Origin: an uncultured Candidatus Melainabacteria bacterium
Lineage (GTDB): Bacteria; Cyanobacteriota; Vampirovibrionia; Gastranaerophilales; Gastranaerophilaceae
Direction: 5' to 3'
DNA: 64,000 nucleotides
NCBI GenBank assembly: GCA_934726055.1
Contig: CAKVCZ010000012.1
Coordinates: 17,506-81,505 of the forward strand
Shown here: positions 24,536 to 33,263 of the stretch, in pieces
How the letters are laid out: the number at the start of each line of letters is the position of its first letter
How positions within the stretch are numbered: position 1 is the stretch's first letter
The notes under the pieces: model-generated
The model's database searches: none
What the model saw: the letters and a program-made list of their open reading frames with translations, nothing else
What the model was told of the DNA's origin: nothing
Made by a program: the position numbers and the translations under genes

Positions 24536-25447
24536 ATGAGTATACAGGAATGGTTTGATAAGAGAAAAGAAGCTCAAATTGAACGAAGAACTGCTGAAGT
24601 TAAAGTAGAAAATGTTACATTTCCGGGTTTGTGGACAAAATGCGTTCATTGTGGTGCACAAATTACAAATAAAGATTTAAGTGAAAATATGATGGTATGT
24701 CCTGAATGTGATTATCACTTTAGAATCGGAGCAAGAGAAAGAATTGAACAATTATTTGACAAAGATAGTTTTGAAGAATTGTTCAAAGACGTTAATCCAA
24801 CTGATCCTTTGAATTTTAGGGATACAGAAAAATACAAGGACAGATTAGTTAAAGCGAAGAAGAAAACAAACCTTAATGATGCTGTTGTTACAGGTATCGG
24901 AGAAATAAACGGATATAAAGTTGCAACTGCCGTAATGGATTTTGAGTTTATGGGCGGTTCAATGGGCAGTGTGGTAGGTGAAAAAGTTACAAGAATAATG
25001 GAAGAAGCTATTGCTCATAAACTTCCTATGCTTGCCATAACTTCTTCAGGCGGAGCCAGAATGCAAGAAAGTGCTTTGAGTTTGATGCAAATGGCAAAAA
25101 CTTCTTGTGCTTGTGCAAAAATGGATAGTGAAAAAATCTTATACATTTGTTTATTAACAGAACCTACCTTTGGCGGTGTAACTGCAAGTTTTGGTACTTT
25201 AGGCGATATTATTATTGCAGAGCAAGGTGCAAGAATCGGCTTTGCAGGAAGAAGAGTTATTGAACAAACTATTCACCAAAAACTTCCTTCAGGATTTCAA
25301 ACTGCCGAATACTTGTTAAAATATGGACAAATTGATATTATTGCAAAAAGAAAAGATTTAAAGAGTAAGTTGTCAAAAATCTTTGAATTACACGGTTATT
25401 CTACCGTTAATGAATCCGCTGCAAAAGAGGACAATGAGGTAAAATAA
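24536..25447 (+). CDS. accD: Acetyl-CoA carboxylase carboxyltransferase, beta subunit
   Basis: 303 residues. Makes malonyl-CoA for fatty-acid synthesis together with AccA and biotin-carboxyl carrier. The N-terminal zinc ribbon has Cys36-x2-Cys39 and Cys55-x2-Cys58. The crotonase-fold domain shows ATAVMDFEFMGGSMGSVVGEK, SSGGARMQESALSLMQMAK, and GGVTASFGTLGDI, typical for the carboxybiotin pocket. Followed directly by accA with a one-base overlap, so both subunits come from one message, a sensible way to keep the alpha2-beta2 complex balanced. Confidence 0.96.
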   Translation: MSIQEWFDKRKEAQIERRTAEVKVENVTFPGLWTKCVHCGAQITNKDLSENMMVCPECDYHFRIGARERIEQLFDKDSFEELFKDVNPTDPLNFRDTEKYKDRLVKAKKKTNLNDAVVTGIGEINGYKVATAVMDFEFMGGSMGSVVGEKVTRIMEEAIAHKLPMLAITSSGGARMQESALSLMQMAKTSCACAKMDSEKILYICLLTEPTFGGVTASFGTLGDIIIAEQGARIGFAGRRVIEQTIHQKLPSGFQTAEYLLKYGQIDIIAKRKDLKSKLSKIFELHGYSTVNESAAKEDNEVK

Positions 25448-26394
25448 TGTTTGAATTTGAAAAATCTTTAATTGATATACAAACAAAAATAGAGGAATTA
25501 AAATCGGTAAGTGCGGAGTCTGGCATGGATTTGAGTGGTGAAATTGAAAAATTTGAGCAACAGGCTGATGAATATAGACAAGAAATATATAAAAACTTGA
25601 AACCATCAGAAAAATTGCAAATAGCAAGACATCCTAACAGACCGTCATTTTTAGATTACGTAAATTACATGTGTTCAGATTTTATTGAAATGCATGGTGA
25701 TAGAGAAGGTTCTGATGACAGAGCTATAATTGGCGGTATTGCTAAATTAGGAAATTATAACGTTATGCTTGTAGGAACTCAAAAAGGTTCTACAACAAAA
25801 GAAAATTTAGAATATAATTTTGGTATGCCACAACCTCAAGGGTACAGAAAGGCAATGCGTTTGTTTAATCATGCAAACAAATTTAATTTGCCGATTATTA
25901 CGTTAATTGATACTCCGGGGGCATATCCGGGAATTACAGCAGAACAAACAGGTCAAGGTATTGCTATTGCTCAAAATTTAAGAGATATGGCAAAATTGGA
26001 TGTGCCTGTTATTGCAGTTATAACAGGTGAGGGCTGCTCAGGTGGGGCATTAGGTTTAGCTGTCGCAAACGATGTTAAGATGCTTGAATACGCATATTAT
26101 ACAGTTATTTCACCTGAAGGGTGTGCTTCTATCTTGTTTAGAGATTCTAATCAAGCAGCAGCAGCAGCAGATGCTTTAAAAATTACAGCATCAGATTTGT
26201 TAGATTTAGGTATAATTGATAGTTGTGTGAATGAGCCTTTGGGTGGTGCTCATAATGATAAAGCTGAAATGGCTAAAAATCTAAAAAAAGATTTAATTTC
26301 AACTTTGAAAAAACTATTAAAAATGTCGCCTGAAAAATTACGCGAACAAAGATATAAAAAATATCGCAAGATGGGATGTTTTTTAAGTGAATAA
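25447..26394 (+). CDS. accA: Acetyl-CoA carboxylase carboxyltransferase, alpha subunit
   Basis: 315 residues, normal length. An N-terminal coiled-coil (about 1-55) is followed by the crotonase-type domain: ARHPNRPSFLDYV, GDREGSDDRAIIGGIA, TLIDTPGAYPGITAEQTGQ, TGEGCSGGALGLAVAND and SPEGCASILFRDS. Partner of AccD in the acetyl-CoA carboxylase carboxyltransferase. Its 3' end overlaps prmA by 8 bases, so the accD-accA-prmA genes are cotranscribed, probably with kdsB. Confidence 0.96.
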   Translation: MFEFEKSLIDIQTKIEELKSVSAESGMDLSGEIEKFEQQADEYRQEIYKNLKPSEKLQIARHPNRPSFLDYVNYMCSDFIEMHGDREGSDDRAIIGGIAKLGNYNVMLVGTQKGSTTKENLEYNFGMPQPQGYRKAMRLFNHANKFNLPIITLIDTPGAYPGITAEQTGQGIAIAQNLRDMAKLDVPVIAVITGEGCSGGALGLAVANDVKMLEYAYYTVISPEGCASILFRDSNQAAAAADALKITASDLLDLGIIDSCVNEPLGGAHNDKAEMAKNLKKDLISTLKKLLKMSPEKLREQRYKKYRKMGCFLSE

Positions 26395-27286
26395 TAGTTA
26401 TTATGAATTAATTATTGCAATAAATCCTGAAATGTCAGATATAATTTCTGACATTTTATTTGAATCTTTTGATTGCGAAGGGGTTGTAGAAGTTGAAGAA
26501 GGTTATAAAGATTTAGAATTAATTTCTACTACAAGAGGTTTTTTAAAAGTGTTTATTCGTGGTGAAAAACCAGATTTCGATACAATTTTGAAAAATCAAA
26601 GACAATTGCTTATTGATAGAGGTTTAACAGAGTCAGAACTTGGTTCTTGGAAGTTTAGTGTAACAGAAAAAGAAAATCAAGATTGGTCTAAAAAGTGGAA
26701 AGAAAAATGGGATGTAACGCATGTAAGTGAAAAAGTTACTATTGTTCCAACCTGGATTGAATATTCACCAAAATCAAAAGAAGAAATTATAATAAATTTA
26801 GATCCGGGGTGTGCATTCGGCACAGGAACCCATCAAACAACTCAATTGTGTATGAAAGCTCTAGAAAAATATTTCAAAAGTGGTCAAACAATGGCTGATA
26901 TTGGTATGGGTTCCGGCATATTATCGATTCTTGCAAAAAAAATGGGAGCAAGTGATGTTTACGGGTGCGATAATGATGAAACCGTAATAGAAGTTGCAAA
27001 AGAAAATGCGAAATTGAATCATGTGGCTTGCACATTTGAACTTGGCACTGCTGATATGATAAAAAATAAAAAATATGATTTCGTTTGTGCTAATATTTTA
27101 CACAATGTTTTGTATGAAATTATGGGTGATTTAAAAGTTTTAATGCACGATGAATCAAAAATGAGTTTGAGTGGAATTCTAAAAGAAAAAGCTCCAATTG
27201 TGTTAGAGGCTTTGAATCGCGAAAATTTAACCGTAATTGATGAAATCCAACAAGATCAATGGACGTCATTTGTTGTTGCAAAGTAA
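26387..27286 (+). CDS. prmA: Ribosomal protein L11 methyltransferase
   Basis: 299 residues. Trimethylates ribosomal protein L11 using S-adenosylmethionine. The N-terminal substrate-recruitment domain (about 1-100) precedes a class I methyltransferase: LDPGCAFGTGTHQTTQLC (PrmA signature), motif I MADIGMGSGILSILAKKMGA, YGCDNDETVIEVAKENA, and motif IV FVCANILHNVLYE (NIL-type motif). It overlaps accA by eight bases; kdsB follows 26 bases later. Confidence 0.93.
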   Translation: MNNSYYELIIAINPEMSDIISDILFESFDCEGVVEVEEGYKDLELISTTRGFLKVFIRGEKPDFDTILKNQRQLLIDRGLTESELGSWKFSVTEKENQDWSKKWKEKWDVTHVSEKVTIVPTWIEYSPKSKEEIIINLDPGCAFGTGTHQTTQLCMKALEKYFKSGQTMADIGMGSGILSILAKKMGASDVYGCDNDETVIEVAKENAKLNHVACTFELGTADMIKNKKYDFVCANILHNVLYEIMGDLKVLMHDESKMSLSGILKEKAPIVLEALNRENLTVIDEIQQDQWTSFVVAK

Positions 27287-27312
27287 TATAAAAATAAAAA
27301 AGAAGGTATAAA

Positions 27313-28050
27313 GTGTCAGATAATAAAAAAACAGCAATTATTATTCCTGCAAGGTATGGTTCTAGCAGATTAGAAGGAAAACCTTTATTAAAAGTAAATG
27401 ATAAACCAATTATTCAATGGGTATATGAAGCGGCATTAAAAGTTAAAACTGCGGATAGAGTGATTGTTGCAACGGATGATGAACGTATATACAATGCGGT
27501 AAAAGATTTCGGTGGCGATGTTGAAATGACTTCAGTTAATCATAAATGTGGTTCAGACAGAATAAAAGAAGTTGTTGACAGACATGATGATTTTGAATAT
27601 ATTATTAATCTTCAAGGCGATGAACCAATGATAAAGGTTGAAAATGTTGAAGCTGTAATTGATGGGGTAAAAAATCATAATGCGGATATATCAACGTTAA
27701 TAAGACCAATTGAAGACAAAGACGAAGTTGAAAATCCAAATTTAGTAAAATGTGTTATAGATAATAATGGATATGCATTGTATTTTTCGCGTTCAAAAAT
27801 TCCATTTGAAAGAAAAGCAAATCCGGCACCATTTTATGGACATATAGGAATTTATGGCTATACAAAAAAAGCTTTAACACTTATGACAACCGCACCTCAA
27901 ACTCCACTGGAAATATCAGAAAGCTTAGAACAGTTGAGAGCTTTGCAAATGGGGCTAAGAATAAAGACTTCAATTGTAAAAGATAAACCTTTAGGTATTG
28001 ACACAATTGAAGATTTTGAAGAATTTAAGACAATAATGTCAAAATCTTAA
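27313..28050 (+). CDS. kdsB: 3-deoxy-manno-octulosonate cytidylyltransferase (CMP-Kdo synthetase)
   Basis: 245 residues. Activates Kdo with CTP for lipopolysaccharide inner-core synthesis, so it marks a diderm with LPS. Motifs: IIPARYGSSRLEGKPLL (nucleotide binding), VIVATDDERIYNAV, NHKCGSDRIKEV, NLQGDEPMI, YFSRSKIPF, HIGIYGYTKKAL and ESLEQLRALQMG, all canonical. It starts with GTG at 27313 preceded by AAGAAGG. Last gene of the acc-prm-kds run. Confidence 0.94.
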   Translation: MSDNKKTAIIIPARYGSSRLEGKPLLKVNDKPIIQWVYEAALKVKTADRVIVATDDERIYNAVKDFGGDVEMTSVNHKCGSDRIKEVVDRHDDFEYIINLQGDEPMIKVENVEAVIDGVKNHNADISTLIRPIEDKDEVENPNLVKCVIDNNGYALYFSRSKIPFERKANPAPFYGHIGIYGYTKKALTLMTTAPQTPLEISESLEQLRALQMGLRIKTSIVKDKPLGIDTIEDFEEFKTIMSKS

Positions 28051-28193
28051 AAATAATAGTAAATTTCGAAAAAATTTAAAAATTTTGCTTGCAATTATTT
28101 TATGATTATATTAAGATATATTTATAACATAAATTTATATTTTATAAATTGGTTAAGTATTATAAAAAAACTTAAGAAGGTAAGGTACAGACC

Positions 28194-28940
28194 ATGACAG
28201 ATGCAGAAATGCTAAATGAAACTGACGATCGTCAACGAATCTTAGTAGCGGATGACGAAGCAAGTATCAGAAGAATATTAGAAACAAGATTAAAGATGGT
28301 TGGTTACGATGTTGTTGTAGCAGAAGACGGCGAAGAAGCAATCAGCGAATTTAATAAAACAAATCCGGACTTAGTAGTATTAGATGTAATGATGCCAAAA
28401 GTTGACGGATATGGAGTTACAAGAGAAATCAGACGTACTTCAGACGTTCCGATTATTATATTAACAGCTCTAGGTGATGTATCAGAAAGAATTACAGGCT
28501 TAGAATTGGGTGCGGATGATTATGTTATAAAACCATTCAGTCCAAAAGAGTTGGAAGCACGTGTAAAAGCTGTTTTAAGAAGAACAAACAGTCATGAATC
28601 TGTAGTTCCAACGGGCAAAGTGGCAAAAAATGTTATTACAACAGGCAATATAAAAATTGACACAGCAAGACGTCAAGTATTCCGTAAGAATGAACGTATA
28701 AGATTAACAGGCATGGAATTTAGTTTGTTGGAATTGTTAGTGAACAATTCAGGTCAGGCATATTCAAGAAACGAAATATTGCAACATGTATGGGCATATC
28801 CGCCTGATCACAGAATTGATACACGTGTAGTTGACGTTCATATTTCAAGATTGCGTTCAAAATTGGAAACAGACCCTGCAAATCCAGAGTTAATATTAAC
28901 AGCTCGTGGCATAGGTTACATGTTCCAAAGAATAAACTAG
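28194..28940 (+). CDS. rpaB: OmpR-family response regulator, RpaB-like
   Basis: 248 residues. The receiver domain (about 14-128) has acidic pocket Asp20-Asp21, phosphorylation Asp64 (VVLDVMMPK), Thr of LTALGD and Lys of VIKPFSP. A winged-helix DNA-binding domain follows (about 148-247; RNEILQHVWAYPPDHRIDTRVVD). The run DEASIRRILETRL and GDVSERITGLELGADDYV are close to the cyanobacterial/plastid RpaB (Ycf27) proteins, in which RpaB binds HLR1 boxes and controls photosystem and stress genes. In a non-photosynthetic relative its targets must differ. AAGGTAAGG precedes the ATG. The stop is 25 bases from tRNA-His, so read-through into the tRNA is likely. Confidence 0.87.
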   Translation: MTDAEMLNETDDRQRILVADDEASIRRILETRLKMVGYDVVVAEDGEEAISEFNKTNPDLVVLDVMMPKVDGYGVTREIRRTSDVPIIILTALGDVSERITGLELGADDYVIKPFSPKELEARVKAVLRRTNSHESVVPTGKVAKNVITTGNIKIDTARRQVFRKNERIRLTGMEFSLLELLVNNSGQAYSRNEILQHVWAYPPDHRIDTRVVDVHISRLRSKLETDPANPELILTARGIGYMFQRIN

Positions 28941-28965
28941 AAAATAGTAGATAAAAGAATTAGAT

Positions 28966-29042
28966 GGCGGGTGTCGTCAAGTGGTTAAGACCTCGGATTG
29001 TGGTTCCGATATACATGGGTTCGAATCCCATCATCCGCCCCA
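28966..29042 (+). tRNA. tRNA-His(GUG), CCA encoded
   Basis: Acceptor GCGGGTG pairs with CATCCGC (one G-U), with the His-specific extra G at -1 (28966) facing C73. Anticodon loop TTGTGGT gives GTG. The T-arm is GGGTTCGAATCCC-like and CCA is encoded at 29040-29042. Its 3' end is the left attachment copy of the element to the right. Confidence 0.96.
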
Positions 29043-29043
29043 T
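29017..29043 (+). repeat. att-like site 1, tRNA-His 3' end
   Basis: The last 27 bases, from the T-arm to the base after CCA. The final 14 (29030-29043) recur exactly at 39865-39878, and the whole 27 matches 39034-39060 at 21 of 27 positions without gaps. Confidence 0.75.
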
Positions 29044-29064
29044 CTTTTACCCATTAACAAAATC

Positions 29065-29085
29065 TTATGTACCCATTATGTACCC
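29065..29085. repeat. Direct repeat just inside the left att site
   Basis: TTATGTACCC occurs twice, at 29065 and 29076 (11-nt period), about 25 bases inside the tRNA end. Short GGGTACA-type repeats in this position are typical arm sites of tyrosine integrases. The role is inferred. Confidence 0.45.
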
Positions 29086-29877
29086 GAAGCAGTAGCTCAT
29101 AAAATAATATATTGATTCATAAAATACTTTCTAATGCTGCTGTACTTTTTCAGGACAGTGTATCTGTACGGTTAATAGTACTATTTTGCCGCAAGTTGAC
29201 TGTCTGTAAAGGGTTTGGCGGTTGGAAGTTTCCTACGAATAGTAACATAGCTCAGTCCTAAAAGTCTATATTTTGAACCAACGAGTCTAATTAGTGAGAA
29301 ATTGCGTCCTAATTCTATCCTTAAGAGGGTTTTAGCGTTTTTGCACCTTTCCGGCATTTTGTACGCTTGAAAGTATTATTCGTTGGTTTTGTTGAACTAA
29401 AAGTTTTATGTTTTTAGTTAAAAATTTTTTCTTGGTAGGAAATTTTTTATAAAAGGTCGGAAGCTCAACTATTGCACTGTGATAAAAACCGATTTGCTCA
29501 TATTTACTCATTATTTCTTTAGAACCAGAAATACAGGAGCGGATTTTGGTAAGACGATGTCAAACGTAAGAAAGCAAGCCCGTAAGATACCAGTCGGACA
29601 TATTACCTCTCGCAAAAACATTCACTGGATGTTTTTGTTCGGCAGAGTGCCGAAATCCCAAATAATCGAACGGGTATTCTTGGAAATTTCCGTAAAACAT
29701 AACTAAATAAATACTCTTGGAACTTAAAGAACGACAATTCTTTGAAGTTTAATTTTTATATTTATGAATAAAAGCACAACTATATATTATATTTTAAATG
29801 TTTATGTTAGAATTAAAATAACCGAACTTAAATGAGCTTATTCTGCACAAATTAAGTTAAATTTAAGCGAGGTAAAT
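29086..29877. other. Gene-free region inside the left end of the element
   Basis: About 790 bases without a gene I can support. The base pattern differs from the surroundings (fewer A-runs, more balanced composition, many short frames on both strands). A 75-codon plus frame at 29479-29706 has no recognisable protein character. One hairpin, AACTAAAA/TTTTAGTT, lies near 29395-29420 next to an A/T run. I read it as decayed mobile-element DNA plus the dapL promoter. Confidence 0.45.
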
Positions 29878-31059
29878 ATGAACATTAATGAAAATTATAA
29901 AAATTTAAACGAGAGTTATCTTTTTTCAACTATTGCCAAGAAAGTCAGCGATTTTTCTTCAAAAAACCCGAATATGGAAATAATAAAATTAGGCATTGGA
30001 GATGTTACGTTGCCTCTTTGCCCTGTTGTAATTGAAGAATTACATAATGCGGTTAATGAAATGAGTTGTAAAGAAACTTTTAAAGGTTATGGCCCGGAGC
30101 AGGGTTATGATTTTTTAAAAACTTCAATTCAAAATTATTATAAAAATTTTAATATTACGCTTAAGCTCAATGAAATCTTTATATCAGATGGTGCTAAAAG
30201 CGATTTGGGAAATATTTTGGATTTGTTTTCTAAAAACAATATTTGTTTAATACCTGACCCTGTTTATCCCGTTTATGTTGATACAAACCTTATGGCAGGA
30301 AGAACAATAGTTTATATTAATGCAAACGAAGAAAATGATTTTTTGCCCTTACCTGATGATAAAGTCAGGGTGGATATAATCTATATTTGTTCTCCTAATA
30401 ATCCGACAGGATCTGTATATAATAGAAAACAACTTAAAAAATGGGTAGATTATGCAATTTTAAATAATGCCGTTATTCTTTTCGATTCTGCTTACGAAAG
30501 TTTTATATCAGGAGATGAATTTCCAAGAAGTATTTATGAAATAGAAGGTGCCAAGTCTTGTGCAATAGAATTTTGTTCTCTATCCAAAACAGCAGGTTTT
30601 ACCGGTACAAGATGCGGTTATACAATTGTTCCCGATAATTTAAATTATGACAATATAAACCTCAATAAAATGTGGCTTCGTCGTCAAACGACAAAATTCA
30701 ATGGTGTTCCTTACATTGTGCAAAAAGGGGCAAGTGCGGTATTTAGCGAAATCGGACAAAAACAAATTCAAGAAAATCTAAATTACTACAAGCACAACGC
30801 TAAAATTATAAGTGATACTCTTGATAAATTAAATATCAAATATACGGGCGGTAAAAATTCACCGTACATCTGGTTAAAGTGTCCAAATAATATGAATTCT
30901 TGGGATTTCTTTGATTTATTATTAACTAAAATCGGTATTGTTGGAACTCCGGGCAGCGGTTTTGGCAAAAACGGCGAAAATTGGTTCAGATTAACCTCTT
31001 TTAATACAATTGAAAATACAACTAAAGCTATGGAAAGATTTTATAATTTTTTCAAATAA
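29878..31059 (+). CDS. dapL: LL-diaminopimelate aminotransferase
   Basis: 393 residues, fold-type I PLP enzyme. DapL converts tetrahydrodipicolinate directly to LL-diaminopimelate with glutamate as amino donor, in the lysine and peptidoglycan route of cyanobacteria, plants, chlamydiae and some anaerobes. Signature stretches: KLGIGDVTLPLCP, YGPEQGYDFLK, YICSPNNPTGSVYN, and SLSKTAGFTGTRCGY, with PLP Lys237. GAGG lies before the ATG. The 3' end overlaps the convergent dapF by 8 bases; these are consecutive steps of one pathway encoded face to face. Glutamate for the reaction could come from the glutamate synthase genes next door. Confidence 0.92.
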   Translation: MNINENYKNLNESYLFSTIAKKVSDFSSKNPNMEIIKLGIGDVTLPLCPVVIEELHNAVNEMSCKETFKGYGPEQGYDFLKTSIQNYYKNFNITLKLNEIFISDGAKSDLGNILDLFSKNNICLIPDPVYPVYVDTNLMAGRTIVYINANEENDFLPLPDDKVRVDIIYICSPNNPTGSVYNRKQLKKWVDYAILNNAVILFDSAYESFISGDEFPRSIYEIEGAKSCAIEFCSLSKTAGFTGTRCGYTIVPDNLNYDNINLNKMWLRRQTTKFNGVPYIVQKGASAVFSEIGQKQIQENLNYYKHNAKIISDTLDKLNIKYTGGKNSPYIWLKCPNNMNSWDFFDLLLTKIGIVGTPGSGFGKNGENWFRLTSFNTIENTTKAMERFYNFFK

Positions 31060-31897
31060 TAACTTCTCCAAAGAAAGAATAATCAGCTCTGCCTGTCATA
31101 AAAACAGAATGTTTTATGTCATCTGAGCCTCCTTTCCATTCGATTTTTAACTCTCCGCCGGGGAGATTTGCTTTTACACAATTATTCAAATAACCGTTTA
31201 AAATCCCTGCAACAACTGTTGCGCAAGCTCCGGTTCCACAAGCAGACGTTATTCCGCATCCTCTTTCCCAAACATTAATAATAACTTCATCTTTTGATAA
31301 AATTTCAACAAATTCAACGTTTGTTTTTTCGGGGAACAGACTATCGTTTTCGATTATTGAACCGTATTTTTTAGCAAGCTTTTTACTGTCTTTTTCAACA
31401 AAGATAATACAATGGGGATTGCCCATACTTATCATATTCAGCAAAAATTTATCATTATCAATGATATAAGGTATGTTTAAATTTGTTTTGGTTTTGCAAG
31501 GTATTTTATTCGGTTCTAAAACGGGTATTCTCATATTTACACAAACTTCGTTTTCTGAAATTATTTTGGGAACAATAATTCCCGCTTTGGTTTCAACGGA
31601 AAATTCTTTTTTATCGATTATTTTATTATCATAAATATACCTTGCAAAACACCTCATACCGTTTCCGCACATTTGAGCTATTGAGCCGTCTGAATTATAA
31701 AAAATCCAGGAAATATCAGCTTTATCGGTATTGGGATTAACAATAATAAGACCGTCTGCACCAACACAGAAGTTTCTGTTGCATAGTTTAAGAGCTAATT
31801 TTTCAGGTGATAATTTTGTTTTTTGATATTCGGAATAATCAAGAATAACAAAGTCATTCCCAAGACCGTTCATTTTAGTAAATTTTATATTTGTCAT
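31052..31897 (-). CDS. dapF: Diaminopimelate epimerase
   Basis: 281 residues. Interconverts LL- and meso-diaminopimelate, the step after DapL. The two catalytic thiols are Cys77 (QMCGNGMRCFARY) and Cys220 (SACGTGACA); FTKMNGLGNDFV at the start and GNPHCIIFV near 160 are other markers. PLP-independent, cytoplasmic. It is transcribed against dapL and overlaps it by 8 bases, so the two messages would be antisense at their 3' ends. Confidence 0.95.
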   Translation of the reverse strand: MTNIKFTKMNGLGNDFVILDYSEYQKTKLSPEKLALKLCNRNFCVGADGLIIVNPNTDKADISWIFYNSDGSIAQMCGNGMRCFARYIYDNKIIDKKEFSVETKAGIIVPKIISENEVCVNMRIPVLEPNKIPCKTKTNLNIPYIIDNDKFLLNMISMGNPHCIIFVEKDSKKLAKKYGSIIENDSLFPEKTNVEFVEILSKDEVIINVWERGCGITSACGTGACATVVAGILNGYLNNCVKANLPGGELKIEWKGGSDDIKHSVFMTGRADYSFFGEVII

Positions 31898-32121
31898 AAT
31901 TCTAATAATAAAAAAATATATCCGATATTTAAACTTTATTAATTTGTAAACAACTGTAAAACAAGAAGTTTTTTAGAATTTTTTGTTTAAATTAGGCTTA
32001 TTTTTATCTAAAATCTTCAAAAATATCTGAATTTTTAATCAAAATTATAAAAATTTAATGCAAAATTATCAAAAATTATCTAAAAATAAAAAACTTTAGA
32101 AAACTTAATAAACCCTTAAAA

Positions 32122-32147
32122 TTGACGATAAATAGCAGAAGTATAAT
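32122..32147 (+). promoter_or_regulatory. Possible promoter giving a near-leaderless gltS message
   Basis: TATAAT at 32142-32147 ends only nine bases before the ATG at 32157, and TTGACG lies at 32122 with a short 14-nt spacer. If used, transcription would begin almost at the start codon, which also has no Shine-Dalgarno sequence. Confidence 0.35.
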
Positions 32148-32156
32148 AATTAAACT

Positions 32157-33263
32157 ATGTGCAGAATAGGTTCAATTAAGTCGAAACATTATATACATCC
32201 GAGCCTTGCTTTGAAATTAATGCGCTCTCAGCAAAAAGGACATGATAATTCAGGTTTTGCATTTATTATGCAGGATTTGGGCGGTATTTTTGAAAATTAT
32301 AAGGATTTGCCGATTTTATCAATGGCAGTAACTGATGAAGGTATGAAGTACGCTGAAGATTTACTTCATAAAATCGGGTTTGTAAGGGTCTTTCAATATA
32401 CGCCCGTTGTATATCCAGATAAATCATTAAGAATAGAAACTATGCCAAATTATGTTTTTGAAGTATTCCAATATCCGAAAACATATAAAAGTGCAACTCA
32501 AGAAGAAAAAGAGGAGTTACTCCTTGATACAAGATTAAAATTAAGAGCATATTTAGAAAAAAATGAAGAAGGTTTTGTCTATTCTTTTTACCCTGATATT
32601 ATTTCTCTTAAAGAAATAGGTGATCCTAATGACATTGGGACTTACTTTAATCTTTGGAGTGAAGAAGTTAACCTTAAAGCAAAGATTATAACGGCGCAAT
32701 GCAGACAAAACACAAATTATGATATTGTTCGCTATGCTGCACACCCGTTTTTCTTACAAGGGTATACAACTTTAACAAATGGCGAAAATACATTCTATGA
32801 AAAAAATAAACTAATGCAGAAAAAACTGTTTAAAGGCTATATTGGGTTTGAATCAGATTCACAATGCTTTTTATATACACTTCACTATGTTCATAAAATT
32901 TTAGGTTGGCCGTTAAAATACTATAAACACGTTTTAACCCCACTTCCGTTTGATGAAATGGAAAAGAGAGATAATAAAAACGTGCTTGAGAGAATTAAAT
33001 CATCTTTACAAAATTTAGAAATCAACGGGCCTAATACGACGATTGGGGTTCTTCCTGACGGAACAATGTTTAATGTAATAGATTCAAAAAAATTAAGACC
33101 TACCGTTATCTGCAAAGACAAAGATATTGTCATTATGACAAGCGAAGTAACAGGGGCCAATGAAATATTACCCGATAGAGATATTGCTAAAGACATCTAC
33201 ACAAATGAAAGAGAACTTGTCGTTGTGGATAATGATTTAAATATTCAAAGGATTGCTCAATGA
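32157..33263 (+). CDS. Glutamate synthase, split glutaminase (class II amidotransferase) subunit
   Basis: 368 residues. After removal of Met1 the N-terminal nucleophile would be Cys2 (MCRIGSIKSKHY). The segment LMRSQQKGHDNSGFAF matches the amidotransferase part of split, archaeal-type glutamate synthases. It releases ammonia from glutamine and channels it to the FMN subunit encoded next. The stop overlaps the next ATG (ATGA at 33260), showing tight coupling. The A+C+G content is visibly higher than in genes outside the element (more GGC, GCC, CCC codons), though I have not computed it. Confidence 0.87.
   Translation: MCRIGSIKSKHYIHPSLALKLMRSQQKGHDNSGFAFIMQDLGGIFENYKDLPILSMAVTDEGMKYAEDLLHKIGFVRVFQYTPVVYPDKSLRIETMPNYVFEVFQYPKTYKSATQEEKEELLLDTRLKLRAYLEKNEEGFVYSFYPDIISLKEIGDPNDIGTYFNLWSEEVNLKAKIITAQCRQNTNYDIVRYAAHPFFLQGYTTLTNGENTFYEKNKLMQKKLFKGYIGFESDSQCFLYTLHYVHKILGWPLKYYKHVLTPLPFDEMEKRDNKNVLERIKSSLQNLEINGPNTTIGVLPDGTMFNVIDSKKLRPTVICKDKDIVIMTSEVTGANEILPDRDIAKDIYTNERELVVVDNDLNIQRIAQ

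Noticed and set aside
29479..29706. 75-codon plus-strand frame in the gene-free part of the island
   Set aside because: No start context, no recognisable motif and no protein-like composition; similar-length frames occur on the other strand of the same stretch.
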